Program-made: the position numbers and the translations under genes | In this document: in pieces, positions 9,199 to 17,930 of the stretch | Numbering within the stretch: position 1 is the first letter of the stretch | How the letters are laid out: the number at the start of each line of letters is the position of its first letter | Notes under the pieces: generated by a model | Database searches by the model: none | Seen by the model: the letters and a program-made list of their open reading frames with translations, nothing else | What the model was told of the DNA's origin: nothing | Assembly (NCBI GenBank): GCA_963575745.1 | Contig: CAUYUJ010004747.1 | Span: forward strand, 382,010-409,009 | Direction of reading: 5' to 3' | From: Prorocentrum cordatum | Lineage: Eukaryota; Sar; Dinophyceae; Prorocentrales; Prorocentraceae | Length of the DNA: 27,000 nucleotides

Positions 9199-9235
9199 CC
9201 CAGAGCATCGGATCCTCCAAAATTTGGAGTAATTC
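9199..9235 (+). repeat. 37-bp inverted repeat, left copy
   Basis: Starts CCCAGAGCATCGGATCC and ends GGAGTAATTC, with a near-palindromic core CTCCAAA-A-TTTGGAG. The exact reverse complement lies at 25438-25474, with 37 of 37 bases identical. It stands at the boundary between GC-rich debris on the left and AT-rich sequence on the right. Confidence 0.9.
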
Positions 9236-9254
9236 GTTTATGCAACATGATCTT

Positions 9255-9349
9255 AATCAAAATTGAGTAAACTCATCAAAACGGAGGACATTCATCATAA
9301 TGGAGTAAACTCATCAAAACGGAGTAAACTCATCAAAATGGAGTAAACG
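9255..9349. repeat. 19-bp minisatellite, left array
   Basis: Five head-to-tail 19-mers (9255, 9274, 9293, 9312, 9331) of the form CATCAAAACGGAGTAAACT, the first two or three degenerate. The same unit, in the same orientation, forms an array at 25342-25417. Confidence 0.92.
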
Positions 9350-9355
9350 TCAGTC

Positions 9356-9755
9356 ATGGTATATATATATATATATGTACATATACATATATATATACAT
9401 ATGTATGCATATACATGTATATATATATATGATATATATATATATGTGTACATCTACATATATATATACATATATACATATATATATACATACATGTACA
9501 TATACATATATGTACTTATGTCTGTATATATACACATATATGTACGTCTTAACATTATCCCCACATGTCCGAACACATGTAGCGAAATACGTGGGTTCAT
9601 GTGTGTCAAATAAGCCACGTTGTACATGCATGCGGCATGCAAAAGTGATGGTTGTGTGCTTATGTTAAAGGTGTGAATTGTACATGATATAACATCATAC
9701 CGATATTCATATTATTTGTGGATTGACTATCTTGTTGACCACATACAGTGTTAAC

Positions 9756-9788
<33 letters not shown>

Positions 9789-9800
9789 TCCCCCCTTAGC
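9356..9800. repeat. AT-rich island with (TA)n, left
   Basis: TA/CATATA repeats at 9356-9545 and a pure (TA)n run at about 9762-9787, separated by 200 bases of moderately AT-rich unique sequence. Composition is far below the GC-rich background. Frames across it encode Tyr/Ile repeats and are not genes. Confidence 0.9.
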
Positions 9801-9906
9801 CTGCACGATTGCAAGGAGGAGGGGAGGGGACACCTGTTTACAGTGGCGCTTCGCGCAGCCACCTGGGCCCTGGCTCCGTGGGGCCGCGCCCCGTGGCGCC
9901 GCGCGA

Positions 9907-9967
9907 ATGGCCGAGGCCATGGGTGAGAAAAGGGGCCCTTTCAGTCATGGATCCGCGCCCCAGCATC

Positions 9968-9998
<31 letters not shown>

Positions 9999-10247
9999 GC
10001 CGCCACCGTCGTCGTCGTCGTCGTCGTCGTCCTCGTCGTCGTCGTCGTCGTCGTCGTCCTCGTCGTCGACGCCGTCGTGGCGGTGCTGGGGCGCGACCGC
10101 CCCCGACGTTCTCCACCCCTCCCCGCGCATAGGCTGCAGATGAGATCGAGGACGAGGACGACCCTGACAAGGACCTCCCAAACGTCGGTGCGCACATCGT
10201 GTGCCAGGCGCCCATTTCTCCTCACTCCGTCTCCCTTCTTCGTCCTT

Positions 10248-10332
<85 letters not shown>

Positions 10333-12293
10333 TCCCATCCCCCGCGCCCGTAGGCGCTGATGAGCCACTACAAGGTTGACAGCCACTTCTTCCTCTACCC
10401 CGACGGGATGAGGAACAGCTCGCCGAAGCCAGAGGTGATTGAGAAGGACCGCGGGGGGGATGGTCCAAGAGCCGAGCAGGGATTTGGAGGATCTTGAGTG
10501 TTCTTGAGTGTGAGTTGTTGAGGGCCGCTGTGGCAGTGAGTGCTCCTGTTTTCTTCTCCGCCTCCTCCTCTTCCTCCTCCTCTTCCTCCTCCTCCTCCTC
10601 CTCCTCCCCCTGGTTTGTTGCATTGCACGCATGGGCGGGGGAGTGCAAGCTGATGATGGTGGATCTGATGCGCGCCCTGGACGGTAAGCGCTTGAATAAG
10701 ACGACGTGCATCGAGTCTCTGAATATGCTGGCGGCAATGAAGAGCTTCAATCTTCCCAGCGCGGCTCGCAGGGGTGCAGGGTGAGGGCAAGCAGTGGTTT
10801 GGGTACTCGGCGCACGGGCGGTGCGGCAAGAGATGGCTCGATGGGCATCGGGGGAAGGGGGAGGGGCGGGAGGGGGGAACTCGGGGGAAGGGGTAGGAGA
10901 GAGGGAAATGGGGGGGTGAGAGGGACGGTAAAGTTCAAGACAGGAGGGATGAAGGATCGGCAACAGTAACGGCAGCAGCGGCGGCGCTTGCGCGAGTGGG
11001 GGGGGGGGGGGACGGGGCAGATGAAGAAGAAGTGGGCCGACACGCACCAGAAGAGGTTGAGGACAGCGGTCACCCACATCAGAGATGCAGGACTTGCATT
11101 TCGGGTCCGAGGGGTTCGACGCCGCCGCCGACGACGACGACGACGACAACGCATGCGTGCGTTGCCCCGCAATTGGTGCTGCGCTTGGGCGGGGGGCGTT
11201 CAAGCAAGCAACAACCTTTCCCCAGCTCCCTCCCCAACCTCCTGGTCAGCTCTCCTTCCCTCCACCCTCCATCCTGGTTGCCCCATCCACCCTCCGCCCT
11301 CATTGCCTCGTATTCCTTACGCACTTCGCAAAACCCGAGCGCCTTGCCCAAGGAAGAAACAACGTGAAGTGGGCAACCGCGATCTTGAACGAGAAGGCGG
11401 TAGGCAAGCGAGCTGCTTCGGGGAGCGAAGACGATGGCACGACCTGCAAACGAGGCAAACCAGCAGGCGCAGAGCATGGTGAAACGAGCGTTGCGAAGAA
11501 GCCTGCTGGGAGCAACGGAGTTGGTCCGAAGGAGGATCCACCTGAGGAGGAAGAAGACGGTGAGGAGGATGAAGAAGAAGAAGACGGTGAGGAGGAAGAA
11601 GAAGATGGTGAGGAGGAAGAAGATGAAGACGATGAGGAGGATGAAGGTGAGGAGGAGGAGGAGGAGGAGGAAGATGAGGAACAGGAGCAGGCCCCCAAAA
11701 CGAGGCGACCTGCGGCGGCCCCGAAGAGGAGGCCAGCGGCGGCCCCGAAGAGGAGGCCAGCGGCGGCGGCGCCTGGAGTAGCCAAGGCAAAGGCAAAGGC
11801 AACGGCACAGGCTCAGCCAGCAAGCTCGTCTTTCGACGAGATTCCAGATAGCTTCATGGATATGCAACCCGTGAGCCCAGCGACGAAAGGAGTGAAGCAA
11901 GCAACTGCACCAGAGGAGCCAGCAGAGCCGATGGCGGCAGCAGAGCCAGCACAGGAGGAGAGGGAGGAGGCGACGGAAGTGGCAGCAGCACCCGCAGACG
12001 ACAGTGGAAACGACTTGTTCATGTGCACGTGGGATCGCAATCGAAAGTCGGCATGCTTGAAGCACAGGGCCTCAAGTGATCAGCGGTGGAGCGCTCCAAC
12101 TTACAGCACGGCTTTCGAACCGAGGGAAGTGGACAACACCGTCCACGCTAGATTTGACGTGGGAACCTTCTTGGTATCGAATCTCGTGCCAGCTGATCTT
12201 CAAGCGATTTCCGAGGAGGGGATCTGCGGGGATAGATTTTGAGCACAGCAACCCCCAGGATGTACGAATCTGCATGAGGGATGTTGGTGAGAA

Positions 12294-12325
<32 letters not shown>

Positions 12326-13202
12326 GGTAGGAGAAACAGGCTGAGCGGGGGGCTGGGAAGGGAGTGGGGGAGGGGCTGACGTGGAGACTGGAGAGGGCGT
12401 GGGAGACTGAGGGGGGGCATGAGCGAGACTGAGGACGAACAGCCTGAGGGACAGGGAACGGTGAAAAGAGAGGACACGGATCGAGGAATGGTAAGGGGAG
12501 GCGGCCAATACTGCCACGAAGCGCAACACTAACAACATCTATTGGAACGGGACGAAGGGCGGCAAGCCTCTCCAGGTCAAGAGGGTGCAGGACCGAATGA
12601 TTGCGCATCACATGGCCTGATGATCCACCTTGCGTCGCAGCCCTCTTCTCCTTCCTCCTCCTCCTCCTCCTCCGCATTGTCACGGTCTTGGCTTAGTGGC
12701 AGGGCATTGCAGGTGTAGTTGTTGATTCCTCGAGGTTCGCTCGCTCCTCCTCCTCTTCCCGTGCGCCGCTATAGGACAGGAAGGTCTTGGTTGTGTTCCT
12801 CATTGACAAGAGGCAGAAGTGCATGATATCTGTCGAGGAGCATCGCGACCTCGAGAAGTGCAAGGAGATCATGCTGGGCATCGCCCAGAAATATGCTGAT
12901 GGCGGGGCGGGGCCAGTGCAGGAGAGGAGGAGGAGGAGGAGGAGGAAAAGGAGGAGGAGGGGGAGGGGGAGGAGGAGGAGGAGGAGGGGGAGGAGGAGCC
13001 CCGACACTTAGGGGGCGGCGCGAGAGGGAGGGAAAGAGTCGAAGGCCAAGAAGGGGTCGAAGGGGCAGAGGGGAGGGCAGAATCCAGGACAAAACGGGGA
13101 GACTGTGGCAGTGGGGGCCTCGGGTAGGGAGGCAAGTTGAAGATCACCCAGTTGTACCCCGAGAGGGACAAGATCCTAGCCGAGCTTGAGGGAGGCGATT
13201 AG
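9907..13202 (+). CDS. Gene B: multi-exon protein with acidic and RRPAAAP-repeat segments
   Basis: Exons I can place: 9907-9922 (MAEAM), 10140-10207, 10354-10434, 10644-~10780, 11021-~11114, ~11345-~12225, ~12236-12286, 12496-12614, 12784-12901 and 13132-13202, ending in TAG. The first three junctions and the last three agree in phase. The first joins DEIEDEDDPDKDLPN to the start peptide. The last joins IAQKYADG to GKLKITQLYPERDKI. Introns use GT, GC, GT early and GT, GC, GC late. The large exon encodes over 50 residues of nearly pure Glu/Asp (about 11535-11690), then three P-K-R-R-P-A-A-A repeats and FDEIPDSFMDM. Roughly 540 residues in total. Family not recognised; acidic-then-basic layout is common in chromatin proteins, which is only a suggestion. 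The joins at 10780-11021, 11114-11345 and 12225-12236 are unresolved, the last being an apparent 10-base frame break. Confidence 0.65.
9964..10075. repeat. (CGT)n repeat in gene B intron 1
   Basis: CGTCGT tract with CGC and CCT interruptions, inside the 217-base GT-AG intron 9923-10139. A second tract, (GTC)n then (GGCGAC)n, fills intron 2 (10243-10333). Confidence 0.9.
11535..11775 (+). other. Acidic tract and three RRPAAAP repeats within gene B
   Basis: 11535-11691 encodes a Glu/Asp run broken only by single Gly residues (EEEDGEED pattern) using GAG, GAA, GAT and GAC, so it is not one simple repeat. 11698-11773 holds three 24-27-base repeats encoding RRPAAAPK. The sharp acidic to basic switch resembles histone-chaperone or HMG-like tails. 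No globular nucleic-acid-binding domain is visible next to it. Confidence 0.75.
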
Positions 13203-13838
13203 GCCAGCGACATCTATTAATTGTGATGGTGATCGTCGAAATGTACCCTCTTGCCTTCCTGCTTTGGTATCATCTGCCTCCGCCGCCGCCTGCTGCGGGC
13301 CAACCCCTTTCCAGTAACCCTCCACCCGCCTTTGCCCACGATGTTGGGCCCAGCTGAGAGAGCTGAGAGAGCTCACTGGGGCCCAGCTGAGAGAGCCATT
13401 GGGCCCAGCTGAGAGAGCGCATTGGGCTCATTGGGGCCTCATTGGATAACTCATTGGGTCGTCCTCCCCCACCCCTTGCCCCTCCCCCATCCGCCTCCCT
13501 CTCCTCCGCTTCCACGGTCCACGTCCACTTCCACGGTCTTCAAGTTTTTGTAAGCTCTGAGCAAGGCGTGATTGGGGAACGGTAGTTTTGGACCTTGTCA
13601 CAGGGACGGCCAAAGAAGCCCCGAGAGTCGCCCCGAGAAGGCCCCGAGCCCCGAAGAGAGGCCCGAGAAGCCCCCAGGACGGCCCCAGAGGGAGCCCAAA
13701 AGGGTAAACTCGAAGGGGCCTCGTTGGGTCTCTAGATGGGCCCTCGGCGCGTTGACTGCAAGATTTTGCAGCTCGAGCGGGAGCGGGGCCCTGGGCCCGA
13801 CTAGCTAGCTTAACTGCCAGCGAACCTGCAGAGCACGC
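13203..13838. other. Intergenic region B-C with CATTGGG minisatellite
   Basis: No gene seen. 13339-13465 contains three GGGCCCAGCTGAGAGAG units followed by CATTGGG/CTCATTGGG units and then a C/T-rich tract (13461-13510). 13618-13690 is an imperfect GCCCCGAGAAG repeat. Just before gene C, CCTGCAG at 13825-13831 is a possible trans-splice acceptor for the spliced leader, 7 bases before the ATG; that is inference. Confidence 0.6.
13339..13465. repeat. CTCATTGGG minisatellite, copy 1
   Basis: Imperfect units of CTCATTGGG and CAGCTGAGAGAG ending AACTCATTGGGTCGTCC, followed by a pyrimidine tract. Related arrays occur at 20969-21000 and 23189-23231, and in inverted orientation at 17318-17462. Confidence 0.75.
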
Positions 13839-16800
13839 ATGGCCGAGATAGGCGTGGACAAGTTCACGGGCGCATACGGGAAACTAGGTTCGCATATGAC
13901 GGGGCGCACCTTCGTGAAGGGGGATTACATGGATGACGATGCCCCGCTGTCTGCCATCATAGAGAAGATCGACCGCAGCAGTCGAAATCGCGGCTCCACG
14001 AATCCAACGGCGGCAGGCTCTGGATTACAGCGTGGGCCTCTGATGGAGATTCCTGACTCTGATGAAGAGGACGCTGAAGGGAAATGCCTAGTGAAATGGG
14101 TGCCAGGACACCAACTAGGTTCCAGCATATTTTGACTGCAAGTTTCGAGTGCCCCCCCCGAGTAAAACGTTTCAGATAAACACTAGTGCACCCAAGGAAG
14201 TGAAGACCTGGCCCTGCAAGATGTGCAACATCGACGTGTCGTGGGCGAATGACACGTGCGCGCGGTGCTCTTATGACATTTAGGGTAAACATACACCAAC
14301 GGTGAACAGCGAGTGCAGGGCGATAGACATCTGCCATCTCTCTGCACTCGGTGCCCCTTCCGTCGCCGCCTCCCCCCTTGCGTGCTAGGACCCCTTGCAT
14401 GACACTTGGAAGTGCACGTACTGCACGGGCGAGTATCCTAGCTACGTGGACCACTGCATGGTTTGCAAGGCTTGGCCTTCGGGGCAGATGCTCGATAACT
14501 CAACCTTTCTTGACTCGGACCTGAAGGTAGTTCGAAATCAAACGATTTGTGCACGCCGACACCGATCCACCAGGGGTGCTGACTATCTCCCAGGCAAGAC
14601 CCCCCCAGCGAGGGAGTTGCACGCTATGGGAGGTCGTCTGCACCTCAGTGGCGATGGCGTCAGTGCATACTTTTCTTTGTGAAGGTGGAGGCTGGGAAGG
14701 GTGACTTGGAGCGGGGCGATGATCTCTTGTCCGAATTCTGCAGCGAGCTGGGGGAGTCCATCGCAGCTGACCTAGCGAGTGGATCGGCATTCGGGGATAT
14801 TGTCGACGAAGGGCAATCGAGCAAGATGACGTATCTGCTGACGGAGAGGGATCCATCTGGGGGTAAAAGTGATGGGACGGTCTCGCCTGGCTCAGCATGG
14901 GATTCGGCTTTCTGGGACCACGGCGGCAAAGCGCGCGTGGGAAGTAGGAGGAGGGGCAGGAGGAGGGGCAGGAGGACGAGGAGGAGTATGTGAAGAAAGA
15001 TGCGGAGGAGGAGGAGGAGAAGGAAAGGAAGGCGAAGAGGAGGCATCCCCCCCCCCCCGCTCCTGGTCACCCTCCCACCCCCTCAGGTTGTTTTAGACCT
15101 TCTGAGAGGACACTGCGGAGGCCGAGGATGGCACTGGCGGTATGGAGGTGGACGGCGCTGGCACGGGGGCCGATGAGTGGACTAGCGATATGGATACGGG
15201 GACCCTCAAGTACCAGTACGACGAGTGGTCCGAGCAGGCGTGGAAGGAGTGGGAGCAGCAGACCTGGTCCGAGCCCCGAGCTGATGAAGAGACTTTGGAC
15301 TCGGCCCCAGCTACCGTCCCAGCTACCGTCCCAACTTCTCAATCGATGCACGACTTCGGCTACGACGATGCAGAGTTGAATGCAGCGAGGGAGTTGCAGG
15401 CGCGGCCCAGAGCAAGCCAGGCGCTCGGAACGCTTACGAAGGCGCGCGGAGCGCCGCCATCTACTCGCCCGCCCAGCCAGTCGGGAGCGCCGCCCAGCCA
15501 GTCGCCCAACCAGGTCCACTGCCTCGACAACATCTTGAGCAAGCTCGCCATCAAGAACAAGGAGGCGGAGGAGACCGCCAAGGCATCGGTCCCCGACGAT
15601 GTCAAGCTCTTGATATCCCAGCTCACGGAGGGCATCGCAGACGGAGTCAAGGCAAGGACGGAGGTCTACCAGCAGTTCGAGCGCCACAAGAAGCAGATGG
15701 AGAAGAAAGACCGAACGTTCACAGAAAACTGGAATCGGAAAAGCGTCGAGCAGAGGCGGGAGTACCGCGTGCAGTGGGCGAAGCAGAAACTGGCAGTCAC
15801 CAAGTCGAAGTATTACAAGGAGCACAGCTACAGCAAGATCGATGAGTCGGTAGGGAGGTACTTGTCCTTCTCCCGTATCGTGGTCGAAGAGGGAGGACAT
15901 CAGGATCCAGACAACATTCAGGCCGCCAAGAACTACGCCGAGGATCCTCATCATCCTTCTCATCCTCCTCGTCATCCCCTGCTGCTGCTGATCCTCTTCC
16001 TCCTCCTCCTCCTCCTCCTCCTCATTCTGTCAGGCCTGCATCAAGCTGGGCGGACAGTGGCTGACATATGATTCAATGACCTGCAGAGTGAAGTTCATGT
16101 ATATCGAACTCACCAAGAGGGAAGTCATGACGCAGAAGTGGACTGAGATGAAGGACATGGAGAAGCAGGTGGCAGAGCTTGGCGACGAGGCTGGGGGCGA
16201 GGCTGGCGCTGATGGAGTCCCTCCAAAGATACCCGCTAAACGCACTGCAGGTGGTCAAGCTGATGCAAACAAACGTCAGAAAAAAAAAAACCCGAAGGAG
16301 CTGACGGAAGATCAGGAAGCAAAGAAGGAGCTGAGGAAGGAGGTGATGGTGGAGGAGGGCAAAGCGAAGAAGGCGCTCTCTGTGCTCAGCACGGTCGCTC
16401 AGGGGCTCTCGACCGTGCAGGCGGCCTCGCAAGGGATGGCGGAGTGGTCCTGGCTCAAGGAGACCATTATCATTCCTCTTCATCCTTACGCTCCTCCTCA
16501 TCCTCCATTCTCCTCCTGCTCGCTCCTCCTGCTCCTCTCCATCGCAAATGACTTTAAGGGAGGGGAGGATAACGAGAAGGAGCAGACGGCGATGGCGAGC
16601 ACGATCCAGGCGCTCAAGGACTCCAAGACTCCGTTCTGTGAGCGCATGCTGACGGAGCAGCTGGTCGACATTAAGAAGAACTACACTCTGGAGCAGCTGA
16701 AGAGCGAATACCAAGCTATTGTTTCGAAGAGGGGCAGGGGCGCAGAGGAGGAGGGGGGGCTGAGGATGAGGAGGCTGACGAGGAGGAGGAGGAGGAGGCT

Positions 16801-17174
16801 GAGGGGGGGGAGGAGGAGGCTGAGGAGGCTAAGGAGGAGGAGGAGGAGGAGGAGGCTGAGGAGGATGAGGAGGAGGCTGAGGAGGAGGCTGAGGAGGAGG
16901 CTGAGGAGGAGGATGATGAGGAGGAGGCTGAAGAGGACTTGGAGGGATCAGAAGGTAGCAAGCGAGGCAGCAAACGGCGGCAAAGCTGGCGGCGACTTTG
17001 AAGGCAGCGGCGCAGCGAGCGGTGGCGGCAGCGTCGGCACGCAGCCTTGGCCACTTTTGCCTGTCTGGTGTTGGGAGGACCGAGCAACCTGTCAAGGACG
17101 CCAAGGAGTACCACCTCAAGCTGATGCAGCTCCACGCCATCGAGATGAAGCACACGAAGAATGCGAAGAAGTAG
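13839..17174 (+). CDS. Gene C: double zinc-finger protein with long helical region
   Basis: Proposed exons: 13839-14099, 14119-14274, 14389-14526, 14685-14930, 15109-15942, 16034-16459, 16559-~16729 and ~16959-17174 (TAG), about 815 residues. Every resolved junction is phase 0. Introns begin GT (19 bases), GA, GT, GC, GA, GA. The start ATG (gcacgcATGG) is the first in frame. Two C-x2-C-x10-C-x2-C fingers lie at residues 120-137 and 148-165, each preceded by Trp (TWPCKMC; TWKCTYC), like RanBP2-type fingers but without their usual Asn. Exon 4 and 5 carry an acidic Trp-rich stretch (DEWSEQAWKEWEQQTW). Exons 5-7 are charged and helical (EVYQQFERHKKQMEKKDRTF; LGDEAGGEAGADG; ANKRQKKKNPKEL), with a possible nuclear signal KRQKKK. 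RNA or protein binding is plausible. The last intron's donor is uncertain because it lies in GGA/GCTGAG repeats. Confidence 0.75.
14100..14118 (+). other. 19-base GT...AG insertion in gene C, possible micro-intron
   Basis: GTGCCAGGACACCAACTAG interrupts the frame between AAATGG and GTTCCAGCA. Removing it joins exon 1 to exon 2 in phase 0 (KW|VPAYFDC). It starts with GT, ends with AG, and is bounded by GTGCCA and GTTCCA, a near-duplicate. It is either an exceptionally short intron or a small insertion that breaks the gene. Confidence 0.5.
14275..14388 (+). other. GA-AG intron in gene C
   Basis: CTTAT|GACATT at the donor and GCTAG|GACCCC at the acceptor. The splice joins SY to DPLHDTW in phase 0, just between the two zinc fingers. 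No GT or GC choice nearby keeps the frame, because ATTTAG is an in-frame stop. Confidence 0.65.
16745..16940. repeat. GGA/GCTGAG repeat in the last intron of gene C
   Basis: Alternating AGG and GGCTGAGGA units, open in frame as Arg/Leu or Glu/Ala runs. Its reading as Glu-Ala repeats (EEAEEEAEEE) in one frame means it could also be a coding low-complexity segment joined to the final exon. Confidence 0.7.
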
Positions 17175-17228
17175 GTGCCTGCCTGCTTTTTAACCCCTGC
17201 GTGCGCTTCTGCACGCTCGATTCGGCCG

Positions 17229-17288
17229 AGGCCCCGTGGTCTGGGGCCGATCCGGTCGAGGCCCCGTGGTCTGGGGCCGATCCGGTCG
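17229..17288. repeat. 30-bp tandem duplication
   Basis: GGCCCCGTGGTCTGGGGCCG at 17229 (unit to 17258) is repeated at 17259-17288 with only the last base differing. Each unit is itself partly palindromic (GGCCCC...GGGGCC). It lies 55 bases after the gene C stop. Confidence 0.85.
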
Positions 17289-17317
17289 GGCCTGGGCCAT
17301 TCCGGCACCCACCCCAC

Positions 17318-17462
17318 CCGATGAGTTACCCGATGAGTTGCCCGATGAGCCCCCCCCCAATGAGTCTCACCAAACCTGTAAAAACACATGGTTTGGTGAG
17401 GCCCATCGCCCCAAGGCACCCGATGAGTTACCCGATGAGTACCCGATGAGCCCCGATGAGCC
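17318..17462. repeat. CCGATGAGT minisatellite with an embedded hairpin
   Basis: Units of CCGATGAGTTAC flank a perfect 11-bp inverted repeat: CTCACCAAACC (17366-17376) and GGTTTGGTGAG (17390-17400) with a 13-base loop. On the minus strand the units read AACTCATCGGGT, a one-base variant of the CTCATTGGGT arrays elsewhere in the window. A C/T-rich tract follows to about 17600. Confidence 0.8.
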
Positions 17463-17930
17463 CCACCACTCCTCCCCCCACTCCCCATCCCCCCTCCCCA
17501 TCCCCCCTCCTCCTCTCCCCTCCTCCCCTCCTCCCTCCACTTTGCCCCCCACCTCCCCTCCCCATCCCCCCTCCCCTGCCAATTTCCCCTCTGCCCAACC
17601 CCTTCTTCCTCACAATCAGTGGGCTCCAGATCTCCTGGCCTGCGGGCCACAGTCAGACGTGAATTTGAATGAGTGCTGCGTCGGTCTCTGCGCGAGTTGC
17701 GACAGGCAGGGTGGTGATTCTTCGCTTGCCTCGCCAATGCAGCTTCGCTCTGCCTTTGCGTGCGCTTGTTTGTATCGCCGACATTGCGATTGCAGCAGCG
17801 CGAGCGGTTCCTGAAGCATTCGAGGGGATGTGGGGGTGAACTAGCACTAACATGCCACTGAGATGAGACGACATGTGGCGATGATGCATATTTCCCAATG
17901 CCAGTGATTTGCGGCCCAAGTTTAGCCACC
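17463..17930. other. Intergenic region C-E
   Basis: 17463-17600 is a C-rich pyrimidine tract. 17600-17930 has no recognised gene. ATTTGCGGCCCAAG at 17906-17919 loosely resembles the 3' half of the spliced leader, 12 bases before the gene E start. The resemblance is too weak to call. Confidence 0.5.

Noticed and set aside
9350-9668. Tyr/Ile-rich frames in the AT island
   Set aside because: These are translations of (TA)n and TACATA repeats.
10779-10860. Frame reading GEGKQWFGYSAHGRCGKRW as an exon of gene B
   Set aside because: It looks coding, but no splice site pair joins it in phase to the exons on either side, so I did not include it.
11079-12065. Long minus-strand frame opposite the gene B acidic exon
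   Set aside because: It is Leu/Ser-rich antisense of the Glu/Asp run. The plus strand has the better codon pattern and consistent exon phases.
17906-17919. ATTTGCGGCCCAAG as a spliced-leader relic before gene E
   Set aside because: It needs gaps to align and lacks the CCGTAGCC half; chance similarity cannot be excluded.
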